Shown here: positions 28,821-38,770 of the stretch, piece by piece
Layout of the letters: the number at the start of each line of letters is the position of its first letter
How positions within the stretch are numbered: the stretch's first letter is position 1
Source: Enterobacter cloacae complex sp. R_G8
GTDB taxonomy: Bacteria > Pseudomonadota > Gammaproteobacteria > Enterobacterales > Enterobacteriaceae
Length of the DNA stretch: 64,000 nucleotides
Direction: 5' to 3'
Assembly (NCBI RefSeq): GCF_024599795.1
Contig: NZ_CP102246.1
Coordinates: 3,038,001 to 3,102,000 of the forward strand
Position numbers and translations under genes: made by a program
The notes under the pieces: generated by a model
What the model saw: only the letters and a program-made list of their open reading frames with translations
Databases searched by the model: none
Told to the model about the DNA's origin: nothing

Positions 28821-30020
28821 ATGCAACCCAGGAATGGATTTTTAGTCTGGCTCGGCGGTTTGAGCGTGCTGGGCTTTTTGGCCACCGATATGTACCTGCC
28901 CGCGTTTGCGGCGATGCAGGCAGATTTACAAACCCCTGCTGCGGCCATCAGCGCCAGCCTGAGTTTGTTCCTCGCGGGCTTTGCCATTGCACAGTTGCTC
29001 TGGGGCCCGCTCTCCGATCGCTTTGGGCGTAAACCGGTGCTGTTACTGGGCCTGGGCATTTTTGCCGTCGGCTGTCTGGGAATGTTATGGGTACGCGATG
29101 CGACCTGGCTGCTGGTGCTGCGCTTTGTGCAAGCCGTCGGCGTCTGTGCGGCAGCGGTGACCTGGCAGGCCCTTGTTACCGACTACTACCCGGCCAACCG
29201 CACCAACCGCATTTTCGCCACCATTATGCCCCTGGTAGGGCTTTCACCTGCCCTCGCTCCCCTGCTGGGCAGCTGGATCCTGGTGCATTTCGAGTGGCAG
29301 GCTATCTTCGCCACGCTGTTTGCCATCACGCTGGTACTGATGCTGCCGGCGTTTGCCCTCAAGCCCGCGCATAAAAAAGAGGCGCATGCCGACGCCAAAC
29401 CGATCACGTTCCTCTCCCTGCTGAGCGCCAAAGCGTATCGTGGTAATGTCCTGGTCTATGCCGCCTGCTCGGCGAGCTTCTTCGCCTGGCTCACTGGCTC
29501 GCCGTTTATTCTGCACGATATGGGATACAGCCCGGCCGCCATTGGCCTGAGCTATGTCCCGCAGACCATCGCCTTCCTGCTGGGCGGATACGGCTGCCGT
29601 GCGGCACTGCAGAAATGGGAAGGCCAGCAGATGCTGCCATGGCTGCTGGTGCTCTTTGCTCTGAGTGTGATCGCCACCTGGGCTGTCGGTTTTATTCCGG
29701 GCGTCGGCCTGGTAGAGATATTGATTCCGTTCTGCGTGATGGCAGTGGCTAACGGCGCCATTTACCCTATCGTGGTGGCACAGGCGTTACGTCCTTTCCC
29801 GCAGGCGACAGGTCGTGCCGCTGCCCTGCAAAATACCCTGCAGCTGGGTCTGTGCTTCCTGGCAAGCCTGGTGGTTTCAGCGCTGATTGCCACGCCGCTG
29901 TTGACCACCACCAGCGTGATGCTGGCGACTGTTGTGCTGGCCGTGATGGGATATCGCGTGCAATCAGCCGCACAACGTGAGCTTGATAGCCCCACGCAGC
30001 CGGAAACGTCGCATGCGTAG
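28821..30020 (+). CDS. punC: PunC (YdhC), purine nucleoside MFS transporter
   Basis: 399-residue DHA1-type major facilitator protein with 12 membrane segments. The conserved loop [11 protein letters not shown] after helix 2 and Asp-Met-Tyr-Leu-Pro-Ala in helix 1 match the Bcr/CflA subgroup. Start at 28821 follows AAGGAG and gives the E. coli-like length (403); an upstream in-frame Met at 28764 lies in the promoter region. Divergent from punR, which probably activates it. Confidence 0.93.
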   Translation: MQPRNGFLVWLGGLSVLGFLATDMYLPAFAAMQADLQTPAAAISASLSLFLAGFAIAQLLWGPLSDRFGRKPVLLLGLGIFAVGCLGMLWVRDATWLLVLRFVQAVGVCAAAVTWQALVTDYYPANRTNRIFATIMPLVGLSPALAPLLGSWILVHFEWQAIFATLFAITLVLMLPAFALKPAHKKEAHADAKPITFLSLLSAKAYRGNVLVYAACSASFFAWLTGSPFILHDMGYSPAAIGLSYVPQTIAFLLGGYGCRAALQKWEGQQMLPWLLVLFALSVIATWAVGFIPGVGLVEILIPFCVMAVANGAIYPIVVAQALRPFPQATGRAAALQNTLQLGLCFLASLVVSALIATPLLTTTSVMLATVVLAVMGYRVQSAAQRELDSPTQPETSHA

Positions 30021-30096
30021 TCACTGCGGAAAATATGTGACATTTCAGTGATTAGGTTGCTAAGAATTTTCTATTGAATCACCAAATTTTGAGGCC

Positions 30097-30166
30097 TATA
30101 CTAAATTTGGTTCGATTAAATACGATAAATATTAAGTGTTAACGGGAGCCGGAGTGCTCCCGTTTT
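30097..30166 (+). promoter_or_regulatory. Distal cfa promoter and leader hairpin
   Basis: TATACT at 30097-30102 would give a start near 30107, about 212 bases before the cfa ATG, which equals the distal P1 start known in E. coli. Within the resulting leader, AACGGGAGC / GCTCCCGTT (30141-30164) forms a 9-bp stem with a 6-base loop, followed by TT and ACC. It could terminate punC transcripts, attenuate the long cfa transcript, or both. Confidence 0.5.
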
Positions 30167-30271
30167 ACCATGGAAGGCATTTCGGCAAGGGATATCTCCC
30201 TTCCTCTGTTCTACGTCGGATACTAGCCTCGCGGTATTTACCGTGAGATTTCTCACAAACCATAAAAAGCG

Positions 30272-30286
30272 TCTACGCTGTTTGAA
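30272..30286 (+). promoter_or_regulatory. Proximal cfa promoter, sigma-S type -10
   Basis: TCTACGCT at 30272-30279 matches the sigma-S extended -10 form and would start transcription about 33 bases before the cfa ATG, the same distance as the stationary-phase P2 promoter in E. coli. Confidence 0.6.
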
Positions 30287-30318
30287 GGTTCTGATCACAG
30301 TAAGGTGATGGAGAAGCT

Positions 30319-31467
30319 ATGAGTTCATCGTGTATAGAAGAAGTCAGCGTTCCGGACGATAACTGGTCCCGGATCGTCAGTGAACTGTTAGGTCGTGCAG
30401 GCATCACTATCAACGGATCTTCACCCTCCGATCCGCAGGTCAAACATCCCGATTTTTTTAAACGCGTGCTGCGCGAGGGATCGTTAGGGCTGGGCGAAAG
30501 CTATATGGATGGCTGGTGGGATTGCGAGCGGCTGGATATTTTCTTTGCCAGCGTGTTGCGCGCCGGTCTGGAGAACCAGCTCCCCCGCAATATCAAAGAT
30601 ACGTTGCGCGTCGCTTCCGCCCGTTTGTTCAATCTGCAAAGTAAAAAACGGGCGTGGATAGTGGGTAAAGAGCACTACGATCTCGGTAACGATTTGTTCA
30701 GCCGCATGCTGGATCCCTTCATGCAATACTCCTGCGCCTACTGGAAAGAGGCGACCACCCTTGAAGCGGCCCAGCAGGATAAGCTGCGGCTGATTAGCGA
30801 GAAGCTACAGTTACAGCCCGGTATGCGCGTTCTGGATATTGGCTGTGGCTGGGGCGGTCTGGCGTATTTTATGGCGAAGCATTATGGCGTCAGCGTGGTC
30901 GGCGTCACCATTTCAGCCGAGCAGCAAAAAATGGCCCGGGAACGCTGTCAGGGTCTGGACGTCGATATCCGTCTTCAGGACTATCGCGACCTCAACGAAC
31001 AGTTTGATCGCATTGTTTCCGTGGGCATGTTTGAGCACGTCGGGCCGAAAAATTACGACACCTATTTTGAGGTGGTGGATCGTAATTTAAAACCGGACGG
31101 CATCTTCCTGCTGCACACCATAGGCTCTAAGCGCACGGACAATAACGTTGACCCGTGGATCAATAAATACATCTTTCCGAATGGCTGTTTGCCTTCAGTC
31201 CGCCAGATTGCCAACGCCAGTGAAGGCCATTTCATCATGGAAGACTGGCATAACTTCGGCGCGGATTACGACACGACCCTGATGGCCTGGCATGAGCGTT
31301 TCCAGCAAGCGTGGCCTGAGATTGCAGACAACTATTCTGAACGATTTAAACGCATGTTCAGCTATTATCTGAATGCCTGCGCCGGTGCGTTCCGGGCGCG
31401 TGATATTCAGCTCTGGCAGGTGGTCTTTAGTCGCGGGATTGAACACGGTTTGCGTGTACCGCGATAA
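30319..31467 (+). CDS. cfa: Cyclopropane fatty acid synthase
   Basis: 382-residue SAM-dependent methyltransferase that converts unsaturated phospholipid acyl chains to cyclopropane chains on entry to stationary phase. The Rossmann SAM motif is Val-Leu-Asp-Ile-Gly-Cys-Gly-Trp-Gly-Gly near residues 172-181; Glu-239 and the Cys of Tyr-Ser-Cys-Ala-Tyr near 139 are family active-site residues. ATG follows GATGGAGAA. Same length as E. coli Cfa. Two promoters, one sigma-S like, are suggested by the leader. Confidence 0.97.
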   Translation: MSSSCIEEVSVPDDNWSRIVSELLGRAGITINGSSPSDPQVKHPDFFKRVLREGSLGLGESYMDGWWDCERLDIFFASVLRAGLENQLPRNIKDTLRVASARLFNLQSKKRAWIVGKEHYDLGNDLFSRMLDPFMQYSCAYWKEATTLEAAQQDKLRLISEKLQLQPGMRVLDIGCGWGGLAYFMAKHYGVSVVGVTISAEQQKMARERCQGLDVDIRLQDYRDLNEQFDRIVSVGMFEHVGPKNYDTYFEVVDRNLKPDGIFLLHTIGSKRTDNNVDPWINKYIFPNGCLPSVRQIANASEGHFIMEDWHNFGADYDTTLMAWHERFQQAWPEIADNYSERFKRMFSYYLNACAGAFRARDIQLWQVVFSRGIEHGLRVPR

Positions 31468-31469
31468 AA

Positions 31470-31500
31470 AATAACCCCGGATTGCCGGGGTTATTTTTTT
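31470..31500 (+). terminator. Terminator between cfa and ribC
   Basis: AATAACCCCGG / CCGGGGTTATT stem with a 4-base loop and T-run, directly after the cfa stop; the flanking A-run suggests it also serves the convergent ribC. Confidence 0.9.
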
Positions 31501-32140
31501 ATTCTTCTTCCGTGGCCTTTATTATGGCCGCCTCTTTTGCCGCCAGCACGCGCTCCACGGTATCCACGACTGCCTGGGTTTGCGGATCGATCTCAATATT
31601 CACACGCTGCCCCAGTTTTTTCGCGCCCAGCGTCGTACGCTGCAGCGTTTCCGGAATTAAATGCACGCAAAAACGCGTCGGCGTCACTTCTCCGACCGTC
31701 AGGCTAATCCCATCAATACCAATAAACCCTTTATACAGGATGTATTTCATCAATGCCGGATCCTGCACTTTAAACCAGATTTGACGATTATTTTCAGAGG
31801 TGACAATTTTCGCCACTTCGGCGGTGGTCATGATATGGCCCGACATCAGATGACCACCAATTTCATCGCTGAACTTCGCCGCACGCTCTACGTTTAAGGT
31901 ATCGCCCACCACCAGTTCGCCCAGATTGGTGATACGCAGCGTCTCTTTCATCAAATCAAAGCTAATCTGATTGCCGTTAATTTCGGTCACCGTCAGGCAG
32001 CAACCGTTATGCGCAATCGAGGCACCGGTTTCGATGCCATCCAGCATATATTCCGGCAGCTCAACAACGTGGGTACGGAAATTAGGTTTTTCATCAATGG
32101 ACACCACTTTGGCGGTGCCCTGCACAATACCAGTAAACAT
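31499..32140 (-). CDS. ribC: Riboflavin synthase alpha subunit
   Basis: 213-residue riboflavin synthase (called RibE in other nomenclature), which dismutates two lumazines to riboflavin. Two tandem beta-barrel lumazine-binding domains are visible: the first starts Met-Phe-Thr-Gly-Ile-Val-Gln-Gly-Thr, the second repeats the pattern near residue 98. Cys-47/Cys-48 lies in Asn-Gly-Cys-Cys-Leu-Thr-Val. Length equals E. coli. No FMN riboswitch was recognised in the short leader; in enterobacteria that element precedes ribB. Confidence 0.96.
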   Translation of the reverse strand: MFTGIVQGTAKVVSIDEKPNFRTHVVELPEYMLDGIETGASIAHNGCCLTVTEINGNQISFDLMKETLRITNLGELVVGDTLNVERAAKFSDEIGGHLMSGHIMTTAEVAKIVTSENNRQIWFKVQDPALMKYILYKGFIGIDGISLTVGEVTPTRFCVHLIPETLQRTTLGAKKLGQRVNIEIDPQTQAVVDTVERVLAAKEAAIIKATEEE

Positions 32141-32345
32141 GCTTACAACTCCTGTTTTTTCCGGACGGTGGTGACACCGTTTAATCCCACCACAATAACA
32201 GTTGGAAATACAGGTTGCCAGAGGAGCGCATTTTCTGGCGATTTTTTCACTAGATAATTAGTTAAAGCCCGCTACAATAGCTGGCACCCCCTCTGCTTTT
32301 TCTTCTTGCTGCCTGTTATGGCGGCTTTTTTAGTCTCTCAAATAA

Positions 32346-33740
<1,395 letters not shown>

Positions 33741-33893
33741 ATACGCAGTAGCCGCCTGCTGGCGGCTACTTTCTCTTCACTTTGCGCGGTAATGAAGCAA
33801 TCGCGTGAAATCAGAGAGAAAAATGCATTTTGCCTCTTGCCACTGCGGTGCTGTGCCGCTAATATTCGTCCCCGTTGTCACCGACAACACGTT

Positions 33894-33970
33894 GCGTTCA
33901 TAGCTCAGTTGGTTAGAGCACCACCTTGACATGGTGGGGGTCGTTGGTTCGAGTCCAATTGAACGCACCA
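33894..33970 (+). tRNA. valV: tRNA-Val (anticodon GAC)
   Basis: 77 bases with encoded CCA. The acceptor arm GCGTTCA pairs with TGAACGC, T-arm GGTTCGAGTCC is canonical, and the anticodon GAC lies at 33928-33930. Orthologue of E. coli valV; it forms a tandem with valW. Confidence 0.97.
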
Positions 33971-33974
33971 TTCT

Positions 33975-34051
33975 GCGTCCGTAGCTCAGTTGGTTAGAGC
34001 ACCACCTTGACATGGTGGGGGTCGGTGGTTCGAGTCCACTCGGACGCACCA
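33975..34051 (+). tRNA. valW: tRNA-Val (anticodon GAC), second copy
   Basis: 77 bases with encoded CCA, four bases after valV. Same D-arm and anticodon arm; acceptor stem GCGTCCG / CGGACGC and T-stem differ by compensated changes, as in E. coli valW. Confidence 0.97.
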
Positions 34052-34071
34052 TTTCAGTCCTGAAATGGTGC
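34048..34071 (+). terminator. Possible terminator after the tRNA-Val pair
   Basis: ACCATTTCAG / CTGAAATGGT 10-bp stem with a 4-base core, starting at the CCA end of valW. No long T-run follows (GCAAATCCTCTTCT), so it may instead serve 3' processing. Confidence 0.5.
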
Positions 34072-34170
34072 AAATCCTCTTCTCGTAGTCTGAATAATCC
34101 CAATCGCCTGATTTTTTACGTTTTCTCCTGCTACGCTTTTCATATGACAAAAAAAGCAGGAACAGTGTCG

Positions 34171-35766
34171 ATGAAAAAAATCGCCATTATCGGCTCCGGC
34201 CCCACAGGGATTTACACCTTTTACGCGCTACTGAAAAATAAAACACCACTGGCTGTTTCCGTCTTTGAAAAAGCCGATGAGGCAGGCGTGGGTATGCCCT
34301 ACCGTGTTGATGAAAACTCGCGTCTGATGCTGGCGAATATTGCCAGTATTGAAATCCCGCCCGTTTTTATGACCTACCTCGACTGGTTAAAAGAGCAGAG
34401 TGAAAGCCATCTGGCCCGTTTTCACGTCGAAAAAGCCTCACTGCACGACCGGCAATTTCTGCCCCGTATTCTGCTGGGGGAGTATTTTCGCGACAGCTTT
34501 CTCACGGTGGTAAAAGAGGCCCGCAGGCTGGGATTTCAGGTCGACATCCATGAGTCAGCCGAAGTAACGGATATCGCCACCGACAAAGACGGCGTCACGC
34601 TTTCGGTAAATGACAGCCTCTTTCCTGAACGCTTCGATCTTGCCGTCATCGCCACCGGCCACGTCTGGCCTGAAGAGGACGAGGCTACGCGCACCTTCTT
34701 TCCGAGCCCCTGGTCCGGTTTGATGGACGCCGACATCCCCGCCTGTCGGGTGGGGATTATGGGGACGTCCTTAAGCGGGCTGGACGCCGCGATGGCGGTT
34801 GTTATGCAGCATGGCGCGTTTGTTGACGACAAATTTATGCTGGATAAAGGCAGCGAGGCGTTAAAAATAGTCCTGATGTCCCGGACGGGTATTCTGCCTG
34901 AGGCCGATTTTTACTGCCCTATTCCTTACGAGCCGCTGTCGGTATTGACTGAATTTGTCGTTGAAAGCGAAATCGCCAAAGGACCGGACGGGCTGCTCGA
35001 TCGTATCTTCGCCCTGATGGTGAAAGAGCTGGAACTCGCCGATCCAACATGGTGCGAGAAAATCGGGCTGCGCATGCTGGATGCGGACACCCTTCGCGAG
35101 GCCTGGTTTGAAGATCGTAAGCAGCACGGCCCGTTTAGCTGGGCGGAAGCCAATTTGAATGAAGTCGAACGCAACAAACGTGAACGGCGAACGGTGCCCT
35201 GGCGCTACACCGTACTTCGTTTGCACGAGGTAGTTCAGGAGATCGTGCCGCATCTTAATGAGCTGGACAGGGAACGTTTCAAACAGGGGCTGGCGCGGGT
35301 GTTTATCGACAACTATGCCGCCATTCCGCCGCAGTCCATCCGCCGGCTGCTGGCACTGCGCGAGGCCGGGATCATCAGCGTTGCCGCGTTAGGAGATGAT
35401 TACACGCTGGATATCGGTAGCGCGCAGACGGCGATCGCGACTGAAGACAACACTTATCACTTCGACGTGTTTATCGATGCCCGCGGGCAAAAGCCCCTCA
35501 GAACAAAAGATCTGCCTTTTCCCACCCTGCGCCAACAACTGCAGGCGACAGGTGACGAGATCCCCGATATTAGCGAGGATTACACCCTGAAAGCGCCTGA
35601 ATCGGTGTGCGGGAGGATCGCGTTTGGCGCGATACCGTGGCTGATGCACGACCATCCCTTCGTTCAGGGACTGGCGGAGTGTGCGGAGATTGCGGAGGCG
35701 ATGGCGAAAGCGGCGGAAAAACCCGCGTTGGAACTACGCCGGAGATTACCGTATTTCGATTACTGA
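34171..35766 (+). CDS. ydhS: YdhS, FAD/NAD(P)-binding protein
   Basis: 531-residue flavoprotein-like protein. The N-terminal Ile-Ile-Gly-Ser-Gly-Pro-Thr-Gly is the dinucleotide-binding loop, a second Gly-Ile-Met-Gly-Thr-Ser-Leu-Ser-Gly motif lies near 195, and Ala-Thr-Gly-His sits between them, as in NAD_binding_9 proteins. It matches E. coli YdhS (about 534 residues), which also lies just after valW. The ATG at 34171 follows AGGAACA; one at 34144 is an alternative. In E. coli ydhR precedes it and the ydhT-Y oxidoreductase genes follow; both are absent here. Substrate unknown. Confidence 0.9.
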   Translation: MKKIAIIGSGPTGIYTFYALLKNKTPLAVSVFEKADEAGVGMPYRVDENSRLMLANIASIEIPPVFMTYLDWLKEQSESHLARFHVEKASLHDRQFLPRILLGEYFRDSFLTVVKEARRLGFQVDIHESAEVTDIATDKDGVTLSVNDSLFPERFDLAVIATGHVWPEEDEATRTFFPSPWSGLMDADIPACRVGIMGTSLSGLDAAMAVVMQHGAFVDDKFMLDKGSEALKIVLMSRTGILPEADFYCPIPYEPLSVLTEFVVESEIAKGPDGLLDRIFALMVKELELADPTWCEKIGLRMLDADTLREAWFEDRKQHGPFSWAEANLNEVERNKRERRTVPWRYTVLRLHEVVQEIVPHLNELDRERFKQGLARVFIDNYAAIPPQSIRRLLALREAGIISVAALGDDYTLDIGSAQTAIATEDNTYHFDVFIDARGQKPLRTKDLPFPTLRQQLQATGDEIPDISEDYTLKAPESVCGRIAFGAIPWLMHDHPFVQGLAECAEIAEAMAKAAEKPALELRRRLPYFDY

Positions 35767-35794
35767 CAGGGCCTCCATGCCCTGCAAAGCGTGA

Positions 35795-36430
35795 TTATTC
35801 GAAGAATACTTCCGGGTTTTCAGACAGGGAGACGAACGTTTTCGTCGCTTTATCCAGCGCACGGATCTCACCGCTTTCAATGTCATATACCCAGCCGTGC
35901 AGGCGAAGAGAGTTATTGCGCAGGCCCACAGCAACGGAAGGATGTGTCTTGATGTTGCTCAGCTGCGCAAACACGTTCTCCTGCACCATCGCGTTCACTT
36001 TGTCGATGGGCTTATCCCAGCTTTTCTTCTCAACCACGGCTTTAGCGGCATCAGAATAGCGCAGCCAGTGGGAGACAGCGGGCATCGGCTCGAGGTTCGC
36101 GTTATCCGCAATCGCCTTCATCGCCCCACAGTTGGAGTGACCGCAAATCACGATATCCGTCACGCCCAGCGCCACAACGGCATATTCGATAGTCGCGGAG
36201 ACACCGCCCGGCTCTGGTCCAAACGGTGGCACAATGTTGCCAGCATTTCGAATGACAAAGAGCTGTCCTGGCTCTTGCTGAGTGACCAGTTCTGGTACCA
36301 GACGGCTGTCGGAGCATGAGATGAACAGCGCTTTGGGATTCTGGCTGGACGCTAAACTACGGAAGAGCTCTTTACGTTGCGGGAAAATCTCTTTTTGAAA
36401 GTTGAGGAAACCTTCAATGATATGTTGCAT
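35795..36430 (-). CDS. Beta-class carbonic anhydrase, CynT-like
   Basis: 211-residue carbonic anhydrase converting CO2 to bicarbonate. Zinc ligands are Cys-39 (Cys-Ser-Asp-Ser-Arg, with catalytic dyad Asp-41/Arg-43), His-98 and Cys-101 (Gly-His-Ser-Asn-Cys-Gly), positions that match E. coli CynT rather than Can. No cyanase (cynS) or cyanate transporter gene is adjacent, so it is not in a classical cyn operon. It is monocistronic on the minus strand between ydhS (convergent) and the MBL-fold gene. Probably supplies bicarbonate; the special role is unknown. Confidence 0.9.
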   Translation of the reverse strand: MQHIIEGFLNFQKEIFPQRKELFRSLASSQNPKALFISCSDSRLVPELVTQQEPGQLFVIRNAGNIVPPFGPEPGGVSATIEYAVVALGVTDIVICGHSNCGAMKAIADNANLEPMPAVSHWLRYSDAAKAVVEKKSWDKPIDKVNAMVQENVFAQLSNIKTHPSVAVGLRNNSLRLHGWVYDIESGEIRALDKATKTFVSLSENPEVFFE

Positions 36431-36502
36431 AGCAATTTCTCTTTTATCTGTTGTCGTTTAGGTATGATCGGGATCACACTCGTGAAGTTTACCCATCGTG
36501 CT

Positions 36503-37285
36503 TTACCTGAGACAAGCAATATATTTCTGGCCCGACCGCTGCACAATCGCGTCCGCGTGCGCCGGGATGTTTTGTCCCTCAAAGGCGCCGTACAGGCGAT
36601 CAAATTTTTTGCCCTCCAGCAGACCGGTGACCCGCTCAACGGTACGGGCAGGCAGCGGCAGCATATTCGGGTAGCTCCACATGAATGACACGGCGTCCTT
36701 GCCGGGCGTGACCTGAAGAATATCCCCCACCAGCAATACACCATCGCCCTCCTGCCAGTGCAGCACCGTGCCGCCCGCAAAATGGCCGCCCAGACGCAGC
36801 AAGCTGACCGACGGGAAAAGTTCCAGCGCATCCCCTTCCCAGAAGCGAAGGGCCGGACTGCTGCACATGACCCACTCTCTGTCGCTGGCGTGCAGGTACA
36901 CCGGCGCATCAAATGCCGCAGCCCATACCTGCATGGTGGTGTAATAGTGCGGGTGCGAAATCGCAATCGCGCTGATGCCGCCGAGCGCGGTGATAAGCGT
37001 TTTGGTTGCCAGGTCGAGGTTTGCAATACAGTCCCAGAGAATATTACCGTGCGGGGTACGCAACAACAGCGCGCGCTGGTTGATCGCAAAGGCGGGCACC
37101 GTTTTGATACTGAACAGCTGTGGCTCCAGCTGCTGCCATTTGTTGCTGTGCGTGGATGTCACGGTAGCAAAGTCTGTCCACGCCTGGCCGTTGTGTGGAA
37201 CATACTGGCGCTCGTCTTCGCAAATCGGGCATATTTGCGGCGCGGCGTCATACGCGGTACCGCAGGTTTTGCAGAGTGTCATCAT
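36503..37285 (-). CDS. MBL-fold metallohydrolase with N-terminal zinc ribbon
   Basis: 260-residue protein. Residues 5-22 form a rubredoxin/zinc-ribbon knuckle (Cys-5, Cys-8, Cys-19, Cys-22). The rest is a metallo-beta-lactamase fold, but the HxHxDH motif is degenerate: His-111, His-113, then Tyr-Tyr-Thr-Thr. The later ligands His-168 (Gly-Gly-His-Phe-Ala-Gly-Gly) and Asp-188 (Val-Gly-Asp-Ile) remain, so one metal site could be kept. Start at 37285 chosen because GAGG lies 7 bases before it; ATG at 37291 is too close to that site. Substrate unknown. Confidence 0.8.
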   Translation of the reverse strand: MMTLCKTCGTAYDAAPQICPICEDERQYVPHNGQAWTDFATVTSTHSNKWQQLEPQLFSIKTVPAFAINQRALLLRTPHGNILWDCIANLDLATKTLITALGGISAIAISHPHYYTTMQVWAAAFDAPVYLHASDREWVMCSSPALRFWEGDALELFPSVSLLRLGGHFAGGTVLHWQEGDGVLLVGDILQVTPGKDAVSFMWSYPNMLPLPARTVERVTGLLEGKKFDRLYGAFEGQNIPAHADAIVQRSGQKYIACLR

Positions 37286-37411
37286 TGGCATTCCTCATCC
37301 ATAAAGCAGAGAGTATGGCAGGGATTATCCATATGTGCTGCGAGGTACATTGCTGGCGTTTTTTGCCCTATACTGTGCCAGTATCAAAAAACTGAACAAA
37401 GCAGGTGCCAC

Positions 37412-37552
37412 ATGGAAATTGATCTCGAAAACCTGGTCTTTAACGGACTGGATGAAGCAGAAGAGCGTAATGCGGAACGTCTGGACGACGCAGATAAAAA
37501 AGCCCAGGCGATTGTCGCCGATGACGACTGCGGCGATGCCTGCAAAATCTGA
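37412..37552 (+). CDS. Small acidic protein with C-terminal CxxxC, function unknown
   Basis: 46-residue ORF, Met-Glu-Ile-Asp-Leu-Glu-Asn-Leu-Val-Phe at its start, very rich in Asp and Glu, ending Asp-Cys-Gly-Asp-Ala-Cys-Lys-Ile with Cys-40 and Cys-44. AGG lies 7 bases upstream, a TATACT box is at 37369-37374, and a strong terminator follows the stop by a few bases, so it looks like an independent gene. No family recognised. The CxxxC tail could bind a metal or be redox active; that is inference. Divergent from the MBL-fold gene. Confidence 0.75.
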   Translation: MEIDLENLVFNGLDEAEERNAERLDDADKKAQAIVADDDCGDACKI

Positions 37553-37554
37553 TG

Positions 37555-37586
37555 AAAAAGCACCGGCTAACCCGGTGCTTTTTTTA
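37555..37586. terminator. Bidirectional terminator after the small acidic gene
   Basis: AAAAAGCACCGG / CCGGTGCTTTTTTT stem. It ends the small plus-strand gene and, read on the other strand, the convergent GlcG/HbpS-like gene. Confidence 0.9.
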
Positions 37587-37588
37587 TG

Positions 37589-38068
37589 TTACTTTTTCAG
37601 CCCGTCAATGGCTGCCTGCGCGCAGGCTTCATCAAGATGACCGCCCGGCGCACCGCCGATACCAATCGCTCCGATCACCTCATCGCCCTCTTTTACCGGC
37701 AAGCCGCCCGCCAGCAGCAGGAAGCCAGGGATGTCACGCATGTTTTGCGCGCCGGCATTGCTCTGCGCCGCTTCCATCACTTTGCCTGACGCATTTTTTG
37801 CGCTGAGCGCCGTCCAGGCTTTCATTTCACTGGCTTTTACCGTGTGAGGACCGGCATTGTCGGTCCGTTGTACGGCTTTCACCACACCCGCGCGGTCAAC
37901 CACGGTGACCGTCACCTGATAATTTTTTGCCGTGCACGCCTGAATAGCGGACGTTGCCAGCGCATTCGCCTGCGCCAGCGAGAGATTCTTTTGGTTCAAC
38001 GTATCAGCCTGAGCGGCCAGACTTACACTACCCGCGGCCAGTGCCGCAACCATCATTAATTTTTTCAT
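37589..38068 (-). CDS. Secreted GlcG/HbpS-like (DUF336) protein
   Basis: 159-residue protein. A signal peptide (residues 1-22, ending Ala-Ala-Gln-Ala) is followed by one GlcG/HbpS-type domain with the family's Val-Val-Asp-Arg-Ala-Gly, Thr-Ala and C-terminal Gly-Gly-Leu-Pro-Val ... Gly-Ala-Ile-Gly-Ile-Gly-Gly segments. Relatives include the heme-binding, redox-sensing HbpS of Streptomyces and corrinoid-binding proteins. The start at 38068 gives the signal peptide; the frame is open to 38146. It lies next to the two-component genes, which fits a periplasmic accessory, though the link is not proven. Confidence 0.85.
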   Translation of the reverse strand: MKKLMMVAALAAGSVSLAAQADTLNQKNLSLAQANALATSAIQACTAKNYQVTVTVVDRAGVVKAVQRTDNAGPHTVKASEMKAWTALSAKNASGKVMEAAQSNAGAQNMRDIPGFLLLAGGLPVKEGDEVIGAIGIGGAPGGHLDEACAQAAIDGLKK

Positions 38069-38158
38069 CGCACTTCCTCGCGTGTTGGGATACATGGCAG
38101 AGATTACCCCGACGTGCGATGAAACATAATTCGGTTGAATACGCACTCAACCTGGTAG

Positions 38159-38770
38159 TTATACGGATTGCAATTTATCGTATTCGCGTATTGCCTGGAC
38201 CAGGCTGCTGACGCCAAGCTTGGTAAATGCCGCCGCGCGGTGCGCTTCAACCGTTCGTGGTGAGAGGTTCAGCCGGGCAGCCACCTCTTTGTTACTGAGC
38301 CCTTGCATCAACTCCCCCAGTACTTCATGTTCCCGCGCGGTCAATTGCGCGAAACGCGCTTTGGCCCGCGAGGTTTCCTGCCAGTCGGCAAAGCGACGCT
38401 GACTCTCCTCAAAGGCCAGACCCACCGTTTCGATAAGCTTGTCGGCATCCAGCGGCTTGGTGAAAAACTCAAACACGCCGTTACGAAATGCCCGACGGCA
38501 GGCATCAACGGTACCGTGCCCGGTCATGATAATCACCGGCAACAGAGGCCAGGGCCATTTGCCCTCCTCTAGCCAGGTGAGCCCACCTTTTCCTGGCATC
38601 CGCATATCCAGCAGCATACAGCCTACCAGCGCGGTTTCCCGGGAATGGGCCGCGGTAAAGGCATCAACACTTTCAAACGTTCTTACCGGCCAGCCCATGC
38701 CCGACAGCAAAAACGCCATTGACTCTCTTATAGACTCATCATCGTCTATCAGCCAGATTGTGTTATCCAA
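38159..38770 (-). CDS. FixJ/TtrR-type response regulator
   Basis: 203-residue two-domain regulator. The receiver domain has the acidic pocket Asp-9/Asp-10/Asp-11, phosphoacceptor Asp-55 (Leu-Leu-Asp-Met-Arg-Met-Pro), Thr-83 and Lys-105; a LuxR-type helix-turn-helix follows at about 143-188 (Leu-Thr-Ala-Arg-Glu-His-Glu-Val-Leu ... Ser-Asn-Lys-Glu-Val-Ala). The TTG at 38770 is the likely start: AAAGGAGG precedes it by 7 bases, and it overlaps the kinase stop by 8 bases, showing coupling. The frame is open upstream to 38851 inside the kinase gene. Target unknown; the divergent ABC operon is the best candidate. Confidence 0.88.
   Translation of the reverse strand: MDNTIWLIDDDESIRESMAFLLSGMGWPVRTFESVDAFTAAHSRETALVGCMLLDMRMPGKGGLTWLEEGKWPWPLLPVIIMTGHGTVDACRRAFRNGVFEFFTKPLDADKLIETVGLAFEESQRRFADWQETSRAKARFAQLTAREHEVLGELMQGLSNKEVAARLNLSPRTVEAHRAAAFTKLGVSSLVQAIREYDKLQSV

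Noticed and set aside
33894..34051. Two nearly identical tRNA-Val genes as a sign of an integrated element
   Set aside because: valV and valW are an ancestral tandem in enterobacteria, and no integrase or duplicated tRNA end was seen.
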